This document shows positions 1 to 9,730 of a stretch of DNA of 64,000 nucleotides, one piece after another. Each line of letters begins with the position of its first letter. Within the stretch, counting starts at the first letter, position 1. The notes under the pieces are model-generated. The model was not told where the DNA came from. It searched no databases and saw nothing but the letters and a program-made list of their open reading frames with translations. The translations under genes and the position numbers were made by a program. This DNA comes from JANLUX01 sp031409815 (GTDB taxonomy: Bacteria > Bacteroidota > Bacteroidia > AKYH767-A > OLB10), in the NCBI GenBank assembly GCA_031409815.1, contig JANNXV010000011.1, forward strand, positions 1-64,000. The letters run 5' to 3'.

Positions 1-122
1 AGTTGATTTAATCATTTTATGAAATCCAAACACGCTCTTAGTTTAATACCTGCGGCTAAAATACTAAGTGCAAGTTTAAATTTCTTAAAATAATTATGGT
101 TGCCTACGCTCACCCTTAAATT

Positions 123-162
123 CCCTAAAGGGATCCACGCGCTCGACTATCACCCTTTAGGG
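123..162. repeat. Short inverted repeat upstream of the methyltransferase gene
   Basis: CCCTAAAGGG at 123-132 is mirrored by CCCTTTAGGG at 153-162, and GGGGTTAGGGG follows. The hairpin lies in the 212-base leader before the first clear gene. It could be the terminator of a gene to the left of the window or a dispersed palindrome; the sequence here does not decide. Bases 1-122 hold no gene that I can support. Confidence 0.5.
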
Positions 163-212
163 GTTAGGGGTCAATACTCCACTTAGTTTTTATCTTTGAA
201 AAAAATATAACT

Positions 213-1367
213 GTGATACTAATTGCTAAAACTTTTGCCGGTGTTGAAGATGTTCTTTGCGAAGAGCTGGAAGCAATTGGCGCCTCCAATATCCGAAAAC
301 TTACACGTGCTGTTGAATTTGAAGGCGACTTGACAATTATGTACAAAGCCAATTTACTGTGCCGCACTGCCCTTCGTGTTTTAAAACCCATCTGCACTTT
401 TGAAGCAGCTAACGAAGACATGCTGTATACCGAAATTCAAAACATTGACTGGAGTCAACATTTTTCGTTGGAACAAACATTTGCCATCAACGCCACATTG
501 AATCAATCCACACTCACGCATTCGCAGTACGCATCTTTAAAAGCAAAAGACGCAATAGTGGATCAGTTTCGCGAAGCAACAGGCGATCGACCCAATGTAG
601 ATATTGATCATCCTGACCTTCGAATTCATTTGCATATTTATCAGGACAGATGCACTTTATCTTTTGATAGCTCTGGTGATTCGCTTCACAAGCGCGGCTA
701 TCGCGATTACACTAACCAGGCTCCGATTAACGAGGCATTGGCAGCTGCTTTAGTGCTGATGAGTGGTTGGGATAAAAAAACGGCATTGGCCGATTTTATG
801 TGCGGCAGCGGCACCATTTTAATTGAAGCTGCCATGATTGCCCGCAATATCGCGCCTAATAAATTTAAAGAAAGTTTTGGTTTTCAAACATGGAAAGATT
901 TTGATGAAGCTTTGTGGAAACAGATTTATGAGGAAGCTTTAGCAGCTGAAATTTCTGCAGAAGGAGTTAAAATTTACGGCTCAGATATCAGCGGAATTGT
1001 TTTAGATAAGGCACGGCAGAATATTGAAAATACTGGATTAACCGATATCATACAATTAAGAAAATCAACTTTTGAAAAATTTATTCCCGAAACAGAAACA
1101 GGTGTACTTATTTGTAATCCACCTTATGGCTTACGCATCGAACCAAAAGACATTATCGACATGTATAAAAAAGTGGGCGATGCAATGAAACAAAATTTTA
1201 AAGGATGGACTTGTTGGATTTTTACAGGAAATTTGGATGCAGCAAAACATATTGGTTTGCGCACTACGCGTAAAATACATTTGTATAACGGACCTATTGA
1301 ATGCAGATTTTTGAAATTTGAAATTTATGCCGGATCTAAGAAGTTGTCGAAGCAGACCGAATCATAA
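213..1367 (+). CDS. THUMP-domain class I SAM-dependent RNA methyltransferase (RlmL/YpsC-like)
   Basis: This predicted cytoplasmic RNA methyltransferase probably makes an N2-methylguanosine in rRNA. The N-terminal about 155 residues fit the ferredoxin-like plus THUMP RNA-binding region. The catalytic domain shows the SAM-binding loop DFMCGSGT at residues 194-201 and the NPPYG motif at 302-306 that is typical of N-methylating enzymes. The length of 384 residues suits the single-domain YpsC type rather than the fused RlmKL of enterobacteria. The chosen start is GTG at 213, because the family opens with a sequence like MxLIAKTFxGLE and no ATG lies nearby. The reading frame stays open a little further upstream, so the start is less certain than the function. 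The exact rRNA target cannot be told from sequence. Confidence 0.88.
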   Translation: MILIAKTFAGVEDVLCEELEAIGASNIRKLTRAVEFEGDLTIMYKANLLCRTALRVLKPICTFEAANEDMLYTEIQNIDWSQHFSLEQTFAINATLNQSTLTHSQYASLKAKDAIVDQFREATGDRPNVDIDHPDLRIHLHIYQDRCTLSFDSSGDSLHKRGYRDYTNQAPINEALAAALVLMSGWDKKTALADFMCGSGTILIEAAMIARNIAPNKFKESFGFQTWKDFDEALWKQIYEEALAAEISAEGVKIYGSDISGIVLDKARQNIENTGLTDIIQLRKSTFEKFIPETETGVLICNPPYGLRIEPKDIIDMYKKVGDAMKQNFKGWTCWIFTGNLDAAKHIGLRTTRKIHLYNGPIECRFLKFEIYAGSKKLSKQTES

Positions 1368-1441
1368 AAAGTATTTTTATTGGTCGTTGATTGATTGCAA
1401 AAGGGTTTAATTTTTCAACCTATATGTTTTGAAAATAACAG

Positions 1442-2473
1442 ATGAGAATAAAGGGATTAGATTTTCTAAGAGGTCTGGCAATTATTCTTGTATTGTTTCG
1501 TCATGGTGATTTAGATACATTTTTATCTAAGATAGGATGGATTGGTGTTGATCTATTTTTTGTAATCAGTGGATTTTTGGTTTCAGGATTATTGTTTCAG
1601 GAATATTTGCAGTTCAATAAAGTTGACATTAAGCGATTCCTGATTCGAAGAGGGTTCAAGATTTATCCTTCGTTTTACATTTTCATTATTTTTTCGATTG
1701 CTGTTCATTGGCTCTACGCAAAAAGTTTTTATAGTTGGAACGAAATTCTTGCTGAAGTGTTTTACCTGCAAAGTTATTTACCGGCTATGTGGACACATAC
1801 CTGGTCGTTGGCAGTGGAGGAACATTTTTATTTAGCACTTGCTTGTTTTATTCCATTGTGCATATTGACAAATAAACTAGAAAACAAAAAATTTATGTTG
1901 CTGTTTTTTTTTAGTCTACTGGTTATTTGTTTTTTGATGCGATATTCCATTTCGAATGCAAACAGCAATAAAATATTTTTTCCTTTTATCGCTACTCACT
2001 TAAGGATGGATGGAATTGTTGTTGGAGTTATTTGTTCATACCTGTATCGATTCACCGGATTCAACCATCAATTTATAAAAACGAAAATATTTTTTTCGAT
2101 TCTGGCTGTTGCATTTATTCTGCCTGCATTTATTTTTCAAGCCGGAAGTTTTTTTATGAATACCATTGGACTAACTTCCATTAATATTGGATTTGGTATT
2201 TTGCTTTTACTTTTTTTAGATGAAACACAGATGGCGGTTGCTTTCCAAAATAAATGGTTTAAAATTCCGGTTAACATAATTTGTTTTGTAGGTCTGCATT
2301 CATATTCAATATACTTGTGGCATCTGTTTGCAAAAAAGATAATATTGCTTTTCAACTTGAATACTGAAGTATTTTTTATCAGTTATTTTATTTTGGCGTT
2401 GGCAATAGGAATCACTTTATCCTATCTAATTGAAAAACCATTTTTGCGATATCGTGAAAAATATTTTAGTTAA
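1442..2473 (+). CDS. Acyltransferase 3 family membrane protein (OafA/YrhL-like)
   Basis: This multi-pass inner-membrane protein probably moves an acyl group (often acetyl) onto a sugar of a surface polysaccharide or lipid. It begins with the family hallmark GLDFLRGLAIILVLFRHGD, whose Arg-His pair (residues 20-21) is thought to take part in catalysis. GVDLFFVISGFLVSG follows at about 37-51 and WSLAVEEHFY at about 121-130. About ten hydrophobic segments cover the rest. The length of 343 residues fits the family without an added SGNH domain. It stands alone between the methyltransferase and a DUF1801 gene, so the acceptor molecule is unknown. Confidence 0.88.
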   Translation: MRIKGLDFLRGLAIILVLFRHGDLDTFLSKIGWIGVDLFFVISGFLVSGLLFQEYLQFNKVDIKRFLIRRGFKIYPSFYIFIIFSIAVHWLYAKSFYSWNEILAEVFYLQSYLPAMWTHTWSLAVEEHFYLALACFIPLCILTNKLENKKFMLLFFFSLLVICFLMRYSISNANSNKIFFPFIATHLRMDGIVVGVICSYLYRFTGFNHQFIKTKIFFSILAVAFILPAFIFQAGSFFMNTIGLTSINIGFGILLLLFLDETQMAVAFQNKWFKIPVNIICFVGLHSYSIYLWHLFAKKIILLFNLNTEVFFISYFILALAIGITLSYLIEKPFLRYREKYFS

Positions 2474-2522
2474 AGAAAACAGGTTAAGATTTAAATACTG
2501 TATTTAGTATTTTTATAACACG

Positions 2523-2921
2523 ATGATTTTTCAAAATGGAATTAAGTTTTATTCGATGGTTGAGTTTTGGGAATATCTTCCAAGTGAAGAGCGCTTAATT
2601 GTTGATCATCTCAGGCAAATTGTTTTAACAACTTTACCATGTAGTTGCAAAGAGAAGTTGACTTATAATGTTCCATATTATTATGGCAAGAAAAGAATTT
2701 GTATGATTTGGCCTGCATCTGTTCCATGGGGTGGAATCAAAAGTGGCGTGCTTTTTGGATTTTGTTATGGAAATAAATTAAAAGATGTGGATGCGTATTT
2801 AACACACGGAACCAATAAGCAAGTGTTTTATAAAATTTTTAATTCGATTACTGAAATAGACCAAACGGCACTAATTGATTTATTAAATGAAGCAGTTGAG
2901 TTAGATAATAAATTAAGATAG
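2523..2921 (+). CDS. DUF1801 domain protein (YdhG-like)
   Basis: This small soluble protein of 132 residues resembles the DUF1801/YdhG family. Supporting features are an N-terminal helix with VEFWEYLPSEERLIVDHLRQIV, read in two halves around Pro-Ser, the CKEKLTYNVPYYYGKKRICMI strand region, and a GVLFGFCYGNKL segment. Members of this family are distantly related to frataxin-like folds and may bind metal, but no activity is firmly known. It lies 49 bases after the acyltransferase gene on the same strand. I assign no function beyond the family. Confidence 0.75.
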   Translation: MIFQNGIKFYSMVEFWEYLPSEERLIVDHLRQIVLTTLPCSCKEKLTYNVPYYYGKKRICMIWPASVPWGGIKSGVLFGFCYGNKLKDVDAYLTHGTNKQVFYKIFNSITEIDQTALIDLLNEAVELDNKLR

Positions 2922-2938
2922 CTGCACATTATATTTCT

Positions 2939-2946
2939 TATTTTTG
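2939..2946 (+). promoter_or_regulatory. Possible -7 box (TATTTTTG)
   Basis: TATTTTTG matches the Bacteroidota primary sigma -7 consensus TAnnTTTG and lies 31 bases before the ATG of the T9SS gene at 2978. I see no convincing -33 TTTG box at the usual 19-21 base spacing. Confidence 0.4.
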
Positions 2947-2977
2947 AATCGAATAATAAACCTTGATATTTTTAACG

Positions 2978-4219
2978 ATGATTAATAACACTACAAATTT
3001 TATTTGTGAATCAGTCTTAAACAAAAATCTACCTATTGCAAAAAGCAGATGGAGAAAGTCCATAATGTTTGCTTTTTGTTTGATAATGGGATTTACTCAT
3101 CAAACCACTAACGCTCAAGTTCCTACAACCTGTTTTGAAATTCAAAGTATATTAGTTGCAGCCTGTGGCACACCTGAAGGTGAAAACGAAATGGTGCGTT
3201 TTATTGTTGGCCCGAATGATTTACCACTATCGCTTCTTGTAGTTAATTGGCCGAATGTAAATAATGCTTTTTTAGGAATTTGTCAGAATCCACAAACGGC
3301 CGCTAATGTTGCCGCTATCAATTCTGCTATTGGAGGTTGCGGTTTTGTTCAGGAACCGGTTGGTGGCATATTGCCTGCCGGAAGCACAGTGGTTTTAGTA
3401 ACCAGCACTAATATGAATCCGGCCTTTAATTCTTTTGCAGGATTAACGGACACTCTTATTATGATTTTTCAATGCTCAGGAAATACATCAGGCCATTTTA
3501 AAAATTATGGAACAACCGGAACACTCACCCGAACACTTTCTATGTTAGTTGATGCTTGTGGCGATTCTGTTACTTATCATATTGATTCATTAAAAATGCA
3601 AAGTGGCGCAATTGGCGATGAAGACGGAGCTACTGTTTTGTTTGATTTTCCGGGTAATGCTACTTATACTAACCCGGGTTGTGAAGCTCCCATCAATTCT
3701 TTGTTTGCAACACTTTCTGCTGATAGCACTTCAGCATGTGCCGGTTCCACTATTAATCTTTCGGCTGTAATCAGCAATAGCAATTACAGTTCATACTTTT
3801 GGTCAGGAGGTGCAGGTAGTTATGGAAACCTTGCTTCTTTAAACACCACCTATCAAACCAATAGTACTTTTATTGGTATTGATAATTTAACTTTTAACAT
3901 TGTTGGAAATTGTAATGATACTATTTCAAGTTCATTTCAATTACAGATTAATCCTTGTGCCATTGGCATCAAAGAGCAAAATGATGAAGCATCTATTGCT
4001 ATTTTTCCGAACCCGGTTTTGGATGAATGTAGCATTACAGCAAGCAAGTTTGCAAATGCCTTGTTGACAATATGTGATGTGGAAGGTCGTGTTATAATCC
4101 AGCAGTATTTTTACGGGAAGTCAAACATTAGCCTTGCAGCGTTGAGCGCTGGAGTGTACGTTTTGGAAATCAGAAGTAATACCGGTGCATCATCAAAAAT
4201 AAAATTGGTGAAAGAATAA
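2978..4219 (+). CDS. Secreted T9SS type A cargo protein, function unknown
   Basis: This exported protein is probably displayed on or released from the cell surface by the type IX secretion system. ATG 2978 is preferred over the in-frame TTG at 2963. The signal peptide follows a long basic n-region: KSRWRKS, then MFAFCLIMGFTHQTTNAQ, with cleavage likely after NAQ. ATG 3065 is another possible start. The middle part holds Cys-containing beta-rich sequence of no enzyme family I recognise, with some resemblance to lamin-tail-like domains of T9SS proteins. The last about 75 residues are a type A sorting domain: IAIFPNPVLDECSI, then GVYVLEIRS, then a terminal KIKLVKE. The processing and anchoring steps are inferred from this domain. 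Confidence 0.82.
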   Translation: MINNTTNFICESVLNKNLPIAKSRWRKSIMFAFCLIMGFTHQTTNAQVPTTCFEIQSILVAACGTPEGENEMVRFIVGPNDLPLSLLVVNWPNVNNAFLGICQNPQTAANVAAINSAIGGCGFVQEPVGGILPAGSTVVLVTSTNMNPAFNSFAGLTDTLIMIFQCSGNTSGHFKNYGTTGTLTRTLSMLVDACGDSVTYHIDSLKMQSGAIGDEDGATVLFDFPGNATYTNPGCEAPINSLFATLSADSTSACAGSTINLSAVISNSNYSSYFWSGGAGSYGNLASLNTTYQTNSTFIGIDNLTFNIVGNCNDTISSSFQLQINPCAIGIKEQNDEASIAIFPNPVLDECSITASKFANALLTICDVEGRVIIQQYFYGKSNISLAALSAGVYVLEIRSNTGASSKIKLVKE

Positions 4220-4267
4220 AAAACAGTTGCACCTGTTTTTTTCGAATTAAATTTAATTCATCAAAGG

Positions 4268-5518
4268 TTATACTAGTTGAACTGCTTTTCTTGCTTTAAG
4301 AATGTTGCTAACCCGGTACACAAAAAAAATATTAATCAATACAATGGCTACCACAATAAAACCTAAAGTATCGTAATGTTCCAAGGGGCTTACTTTTGTT
4401 TGTTGTACCACTATTATTCCGCCAAAGCCAGCCGCCACGCCTCCTGCAATTTGTTGCAGAGAAGAGTTTACACTCATAAAGGCTCCTCGGTCTTTCATGT
4501 CGGGCAATGCAGTTACTAATGCCATCGAAGGCACCATACGGCTCATAATTCCCATCATCATCACCACGTTCATCAGTGTCACAATCCAAAAGGGAGCCGG
4601 TGTCATATTGGTGTAAACTAAAACCACCACCGTCATCCAAAGCGAGGCAATAGCAAACAATTTAAATTTTTCAATTCTATCGCTTAACTTTCCAATTACC
4701 GGCATGATTAGAAGTGTTGCAATACCGGCAACCATAAACAAAATGGGTAGCTGATGTGTGGTAACATTCAAATTGTTAATTGCAAATGCACTGCCCCAAG
4801 GCATCATCATAAATCCACCGAGGGATAAAAAAGCGGTTGCTAAAAATCCTATACGATATTCGCGTTTAGCGATGGTACTCCATAAATGTTTGAGGGCATT
4901 ATGTTCTGTTTGAATCAAAAGATGTTTGTTAACAGGTTGCAGTTTCAGCAGTGTAATGAGCCAGATTACTGCAGACAATCCAACAATCATTAAAAAAGGC
5001 GCCTGCCACCCCCAGCTATTAGCAAGGTATAATCCAATAGGAATTCCTAATACTTGACTCGTGCCAAATCCCATCTGCAGAAAGCCCATTACTCTGCCAC
5101 GTTGCTCCAGCAAAAACAAGTCAGCAACAATAGCCATTGATATGGAACCTATCACTCCACCAAAAATTCCGGTAACTATTCGGGCAGCTATCAGCAATGC
5201 ATACGTGTTTGCCAAACCACAACATAAGGTACCGGCAATAAAACCTACATAAAAAAACAGCAATAATTTTTTACGGTCGAATCGATCAGCAAAACCTGCT
5301 GTGAGAAAACCTGAAATACCGGCACTAAATGCATAAGCCGAAACGGCAAAACCAAATTGGGTAGTGGTAAGCCCCATTGATTTCATAAGCATATCGCCCA
5401 ATGGTGACATTACCATAAAATCGAGCACAACAGTAAATTGAGTGAGTGCAAGTATTACGATTGCCAAAACCTGGTAAGGTGAAAATTTTGTTTTGGTGAT
5501 TTCTTTTTGATCACTCAT
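4268..5518 (-). CDS. MFS transporter (DHA1/AraJ-like)
   Basis: This proton-driven inner-membrane transporter of 416 residues has about twelve predicted membrane helices. The first helix carries LDFMVMSPLGDML. The family loop between helices 2 and 3 appears as GFADRFDRKKLLLFFY, with the conserved Asp-Arg...Arg-Lys pattern. GIFGGVIGSISMAIVADLF is the helix 4-5 region typical of drug and sugar efflux members. A matching half begins near residue 215. The substrate cannot be predicted. It is transcribed toward the T9SS gene on its left, and the hairpin at 5547-5570 separates it from the large BNR gene upstream. Confidence 0.87.
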   Translation of the reverse strand: MSDQKEITKTKFSPYQVLAIVILALTQFTVVLDFMVMSPLGDMLMKSMGLTTTQFGFAVSAYAFSAGISGFLTAGFADRFDRKKLLLFFYVGFIAGTLCCGLANTYALLIAARIVTGIFGGVIGSISMAIVADLFLLEQRGRVMGFLQMGFGTSQVLGIPIGLYLANSWGWQAPFLMIVGLSAVIWLITLLKLQPVNKHLLIQTEHNALKHLWSTIAKREYRIGFLATAFLSLGGFMMMPWGSAFAINNLNVTTHQLPILFMVAGIATLLIMPVIGKLSDRIEKFKLFAIASLWMTVVVLVYTNMTPAPFWIVTLMNVVMMMGIMSRMVPSMALVTALPDMKDRGAFMSVNSSLQQIAGGVAAGFGGIIVVQQTKVSPLEHYDTLGFIVVAIVLINIFFVYRVSNILKARKAVQLV

Positions 5519-5546
5519 AAATGTTGTTGTTCATATATAAAAGGAA

Positions 5547-5570
5547 TCCGCAAAACTACTGTTTTGCGGA
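5547..5570 (-). terminator. Hairpin terminator after the BNR-repeat gene
   Basis: TCCGCAAAAC (5547-5556) pairs perfectly with GTTTTGCGGA (5561-5570) around the loop TACT. Read on the minus strand it lies 66 bases after the stop of the 5637-8942 gene and is followed by TTCCTTTTATA. It therefore fits a rho-independent terminator placed before the MFS gene. Confidence 0.65.
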
Positions 5571-5636
5571 TGGACAATTTCTTTCTGAAACGTAAAAATC
5601 AAAAAACAGACAAAAAATAGTAATAGCATTTGCTGC

Positions 5637-8600
5637 CTATTTCATAGGCATTCTTCCGGGCGTATAGGGTGCATTGTTTTGTTCCAGTATTGTTTCCACT
5701 TTCTTTATCTCCCCATCAATTGATTTTATTTCTGCGAGTACTGTTTCAAATTGATTTGATGCAGCTGTAAAAGATTGTATTGAAGTTTGGGTGGGTGCTG
5801 ATGTGGATGTCCATAATGAACTTTCGATGGTGCTTATGCGTCCGGTAATGGAAGGTCGAGTTTCGAATTCGCGTTTCGAAAGTGTTGCATCGCCATTGAG
5901 TTTTGCATCCACACCAACCAATCTTTTTTCGATGGCAAATACCTGATCGCTTACCCCCTTCATACTGGCCGGTGCATCAATTAAAGCTGTTTTTATGTAT
6001 TTGATTTTATTCACTAACTCACTCCTGTAATTATTAGCGGCAGCAGTTACTCTTCTGAGCTCACTCACTTTTTGGCTAAACTCATCCACCGCTTTTTTGT
6101 CTGTGGCGGCAAAGGTTGCGTTGTTGAGCGATTTAATAATAAAGGGTTGTGCCGAAACTAATTCAGTTAGCGTGCCGCCCGATGCATCGGGATCAAATTT
6201 ATTCATGGTAACAAAATACTTTCCAGGCATAGCAAGGTATCCGGTTTCAGGTTGATCATAAGGATTGGTTGGATCTGCGGTTTTAAATTCGATAGGTGCG
6301 GGTGATGGATAACGGAAATTCCAAACAACGCGTTGCATACCTTTTTTGGCGGTTGCTTTTAAATTGCGCACCACATTACCATTTGCGTCAGTAATTGTAA
6401 AACATATGTAAGGCTCCGGTTGTACATCTTCCATTCTTAGCGAATCGATGGAGGGATAATATACAGGCGTGCCCTCTTTAATTTTTGTTTTTTCTTCCTC
6501 CTGACGTTTTTCTTTAAGGGTTTTAAGATTGTCTTTCAAATAATAAGTAAACATTGCTCCGGCAGGAGGATTGGCCATTGAGTAAAAACTCTCGCCTTGA
6601 AAACCTTTTAACGGGGCGCCCATGTTTCTTGCTTCAACAAACATCCACGAATCCGCTATCGGCATAATTATCGCTTCCTTTTTTAGGTCAGCAGTTTTAA
6701 ATGTACGCAACGAAGAATAATCATCTAAAATATAAAACCCTCTTCCAAAGGTTGCTAACACCAGATCGTCTTCACTTTTTTGAATGGCAATATCGCGCAC
6801 AGCAACAGTAGGCAATCCTCCTTTGAGTTGAATCCACTGTTGTCCGCCATCGTTGGTAAAAAACACTCCAAATTCGGTACCGGCAAAAAGTAAGTCGGCA
6901 TTTAAATGATCTTCGGCCACCGAATAGACGCTGCCACGTATTGGCAAATTGCCCGCAATGGAACGCCAGGTTTTTCCGCCATCAATACTTTTAAAAATAT
7001 ATGGTTTAAAATCACCATAACGGTGATGATTGAAGGTGGCATAAAAAGTGTTTTTGTCGTGCTGAGATGCAATTATTTGATTTACATAGGTGCGTTCAGG
7101 TACACCCGGAATATTGTCAATACGCATCCAATTTTTTCCACCATCGGTTGTAATGTGTATCAAGCCATCATCAGTACCCACTACTAAATTGTTTTCATCA
7201 AAATAACTTTCGGCTATGGTAACCAACTGGCCATAAAAATCTGTTGATTGATTTTTTGCAATTCCATCCACACTCCAAACTTTTCCCATCAAGGGCAATT
7301 TATTGCGATCTATTTGACGCGACATATCGCCACTAATTACTGTCCATGAATTACCACGGTCGTCACTGCGAAAAAGTTTATTGGCACCATAATACAATCG
7401 AGTGTGTTTGTGTGTAGAAACAATTAATGGCGAATCCCAGTTCCATCTATAGGCCGAATCATTTTCTCCCTCAATAGGTTTAATGTCCACCACTTCGCCA
7501 CTTTTTCTATCATAACGTCCAAGACCTCCATATTGCGATTGAGCATATACAATATTGGGATCGTCAGGATCAATCTGTGATTCGAAACCATCTCCTTCCT
7601 GTGTAACAAACCAATCGGCATTGGTAATGCCATTTCCGCTGATGGTTCTTGATGGTCCACCTAGTGATTGATTATCCTGTGTTCCGCCATATACATAGTA
7701 AAATGGTTTGCTGTTATCCACTTCCACTTTATAAAATTGTGTGATCGGAAGATTGGCTTTGAATTGCCAATTAAGTCCGAAGTCATACGTTTCATAAACA
7801 CCACCATCGCAACCAACAATGAGATGCTGTGTATCATCAGTATCGATCCACAGCGCATGGTTATCTACATGCTTATATTTTTCTCCAATCTTTTTAAATG
7901 TTTTTCCTCCGTCAGTTGAAACCATCACCCAGAAATCCATATAAAAAACTTTGTTCACGTCTTTCGGATCACAAAATATTTCCTGATAATAGTTTCCTGC
8001 GGTTGAATTATCACTCATTTTTTCCCACGTTGCACCACGGTTTATGGAACGATAAACACCACTCTTTTTCGTTCCGGCTTCAATAATTGCATATACATAA
8101 TCAGGATTGACAGGCGAAATAGCTAAACCAATTCTTCCTTTATCGCCTTCGGGTAAACCGGTTTTTAAGGTATCCCATGTAGTGCCACCATCAGTACTTT
8201 TATAAATATTGGATTCGGGTCCTCCACTAATATAAGCATATACTTGTCGCCTGCGTTGATGAGCACAGGCATATAATACATTGCTGTTGCGCGGATCCAT
8301 ATGTATTTCGTTGAAGCCGGTGTTTTCACTTACAAACAAAATTTTATTCCAGGTTTTGCCACCATCGGTAGTTTTATAAATACCTCTATCGCCACCTTCT
8401 TTCCATAGCGGTCCATAAGCAGCTACATAAACGATATCAGAATTTTTTGGATCTATAACAATCATACCGGTGTGCTCTGAGTTTTTCAGCCCCATGTTTT
8501 TCCACGACTTGCCGCCATCTACTGATTTATAAACACCGTCTCCGTATGACACACTACGTTGATTGTTGTTTTCACCTGATCCTACCCAAATCACATTGGT

Positions 8601-8942
8601 ATTATTGGGGTCTATTCTTACACAGCCAATAGAATAGGACCTTTCGTTTTCAAATATTGGATCATAGGTAATTCCAGCATTGGTTGTTTTCCAAATTCCA
8701 CCACCTGCTGCAGCTACATAATATTCTTTATGATTGTTTGGATTCACAGCAAAATCAACCACGCGGCCCGAGGTAACTGCAGGCCCGATACTACGAAAAC
8801 TGAGCCCTTTAAAGGTGGCGGCATTTAATGAATCTGTTTTTTCTTTTTCGGTACCTTTCTTTTTTTGGCTATAGCCAGATGTGTGTATTAACACTACGTT
8901 TAAAACAATAAGCAAGAGCAATAATGCCTTTTTAATTTTCAT
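5637..8942 (-). CDS. Large exported BNR/Asp-box repeat protein (sortilin/VPS10-like beta-propeller)
   Basis: This protein of 1101 residues has an N-terminal signal peptide, KKALLLLLIVLNVVLIHTSG, ending near GYSQ. Many Asp-box turns follow, for example KSVDGGKSWKNM, KTTDGGKTWNKI, KSTDGGTTWDTL, RSDDRGNSWTVI and TNDGGQQWIQL. They indicate one or two beta-propellers of the WD40/YVTN/BNR type over roughly residues 45-740. The last 350 residues contain an FnIII-like beta segment (FTITDANGNVVRNLKA) and an alpha-helical tail. Members are often named glycosyl hydrolases, but I see no catalytic signature, so a binding or structural role is equally possible. There is no T9SS sorting domain. It appears monocistronic. 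Confidence 0.85.
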   Translation of the reverse strand: MKIKKALLLLLIVLNVVLIHTSGYSQKKKGTEKEKTDSLNAATFKGLSFRSIGPAVTSGRVVDFAVNPNNHKEYYVAAAGGGIWKTTNAGITYDPIFENERSYSIGCVRIDPNNTNVIWVGSGENNNQRSVSYGDGVYKSVDGGKSWKNMGLKNSEHTGMIVIDPKNSDIVYVAAYGPLWKEGGDRGIYKTTDGGKTWNKILFVSENTGFNEIHMDPRNSNVLYACAHQRRRQVYAYISGGPESNIYKSTDGGTTWDTLKTGLPEGDKGRIGLAISPVNPDYVYAIIEAGTKKSGVYRSINRGATWEKMSDNSTAGNYYQEIFCDPKDVNKVFYMDFWVMVSTDGGKTFKKIGEKYKHVDNHALWIDTDDTQHLIVGCDGGVYETYDFGLNWQFKANLPITQFYKVEVDNSKPFYYVYGGTQDNQSLGGPSRTISGNGITNADWFVTQEGDGFESQIDPDDPNIVYAQSQYGGLGRYDRKSGEVVDIKPIEGENDSAYRWNWDSPLIVSTHKHTRLYYGANKLFRSDDRGNSWTVISGDMSRQIDRNKLPLMGKVWSVDGIAKNQSTDFYGQLVTIAESYFDENNLVVGTDDGLIHITTDGGKNWMRIDNIPGVPERTYVNQIIASQHDKNTFYATFNHHRYGDFKPYIFKSIDGGKTWRSIAGNLPIRGSVYSVAEDHLNADLLFAGTEFGVFFTNDGGQQWIQLKGGLPTVAVRDIAIQKSEDDLVLATFGRGFYILDDYSSLRTFKTADLKKEAIIMPIADSWMFVEARNMGAPLKGFQGESFYSMANPPAGAMFTYYLKDNLKTLKEKRQEEEKTKIKEGTPVYYPSIDSLRMEDVQPEPYICFTITDANGNVVRNLKATAKKGMQRVVWNFRYPSPAPIEFKTADPTNPYDQPETGYLAMPGKYFVTMNKFDPDASGGTLTELVSAQPFIIKSLNNATFAATDKKAVDEFSQKVSELRRVTAAANNYRSELVNKIKYIKTALIDAPASMKGVSDQVFAIEKRLVGVDAKLNGDATLSKREFETRPSITGRISTIESSLWTSTSAPTQTSIQSFTAASNQFETVLAEIKSIDGEIKKVETILEQNNAPYTPGRMPMK

Positions 8943-9164
8943 AGAATAAAGTATTTAATTTGATATGGAATGAATATGATTGAGTAAGAAATAAAATCAG
9001 CAAATTCATTTTGCTGTGGTCAACAAATCTAATTAATTCACTGAATTGTGGAATTGTTTTCGACAAGGCCACTATGTCGTTAGATAAGTCAGGGTCAAAT
9101 CTCGACAAGGTTTCTCATCATTTTAAAGCCTTTATAGCATCAGCTATTTCGTTTTCTTTGCAGG

Positions 9165-9725
9165 ATGAAATATTGGTTCGTCCTGATTCTGTTTCTTATT
9201 ATTTCGTGCGATGAAAATCCTACACCTAAACCTTATGGTTATTTCCGAATCAGTTTTCCTGCACATACCTACAAATTGTTTGAACCAACAGAGTGCCCTT
9301 TTAAATTTGAAATTCCCGGCTTAGCACAACCACTTCATGATACCAATGATGTGAGCGAACCGTGTTGGTGGTATATTGCGCTTCCACAATTTAATGCAAA
9401 TGTTTATTTAACGTATAAAAAAATGCAAGGTGATTTAACTGCATACACCGAGGACTCGCGCACACTGGTTTATAAACACACTCAAAAAGCCAATGGAATT
9501 AATGAGCAATTGATTCAAAATAATTTTGGGGCAAGTGGTATGCTGTATGAAATTGGTGGAGAGGCCGCCTCTAATATTCAGTTTTTTATGACAGACAGTA
9601 CGCAACATTTTTTAAGAGGTGCTTTGTATTTTAATGTGGTGCCCAATAGCGATTCACTGGCACCGGTGGTGAACTATATCAAAAAAGATATAGAACACTT
9701 GTTGGGAACCTTGCAATGGAAATAA
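9165..9725 (+). CDS. gldD: Gliding motility-associated lipoprotein GldD
   Basis: This outer-envelope lipoprotein of 186 residues opens with MKYWFVLILFLIISC. Cys15 is the expected lipidation site after the lipobox LIIS. The family hallmark PKPYGYFRISFP follows directly at about residues 21-32, with CPFKFE and the C-terminal DSLAPVVNYIKKDIEHL typical of GldD. GldD is needed for gliding in Flavobacterium but is also conserved in non-gliding Bacteroidota, so motility does not follow from its presence. The usual partner genes gldB/C/E are not next to it here. ATG 9165 follows AGG and gives an ideal lipoprotein signal. Confidence 0.88.
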   Translation: MKYWFVLILFLIISCDENPTPKPYGYFRISFPAHTYKLFEPTECPFKFEIPGLAQPLHDTNDVSEPCWWYIALPQFNANVYLTYKKMQGDLTAYTEDSRTLVYKHTQKANGINEQLIQNNFGASGMLYEIGGEAASNIQFFMTDSTQHFLRGALYFNVVPNSDSLAPVVNYIKKDIEHLLGTLQWK

Positions 9726-9730
9726 AATTT

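Noticed and set aside
19..93. Possible 24-codon gene at the left edge (MKSKHALSLIPAAK...)
   Set aside because: It is short, matches nothing I recognise and has no clear initiation signals; chance open frames of this size are common in AT-rich DNA.
9011..9214. Open frame overlapping the start of gldD
   Set aside because: It overlaps the conserved GldD N-terminus in another frame and has no family resemblance.
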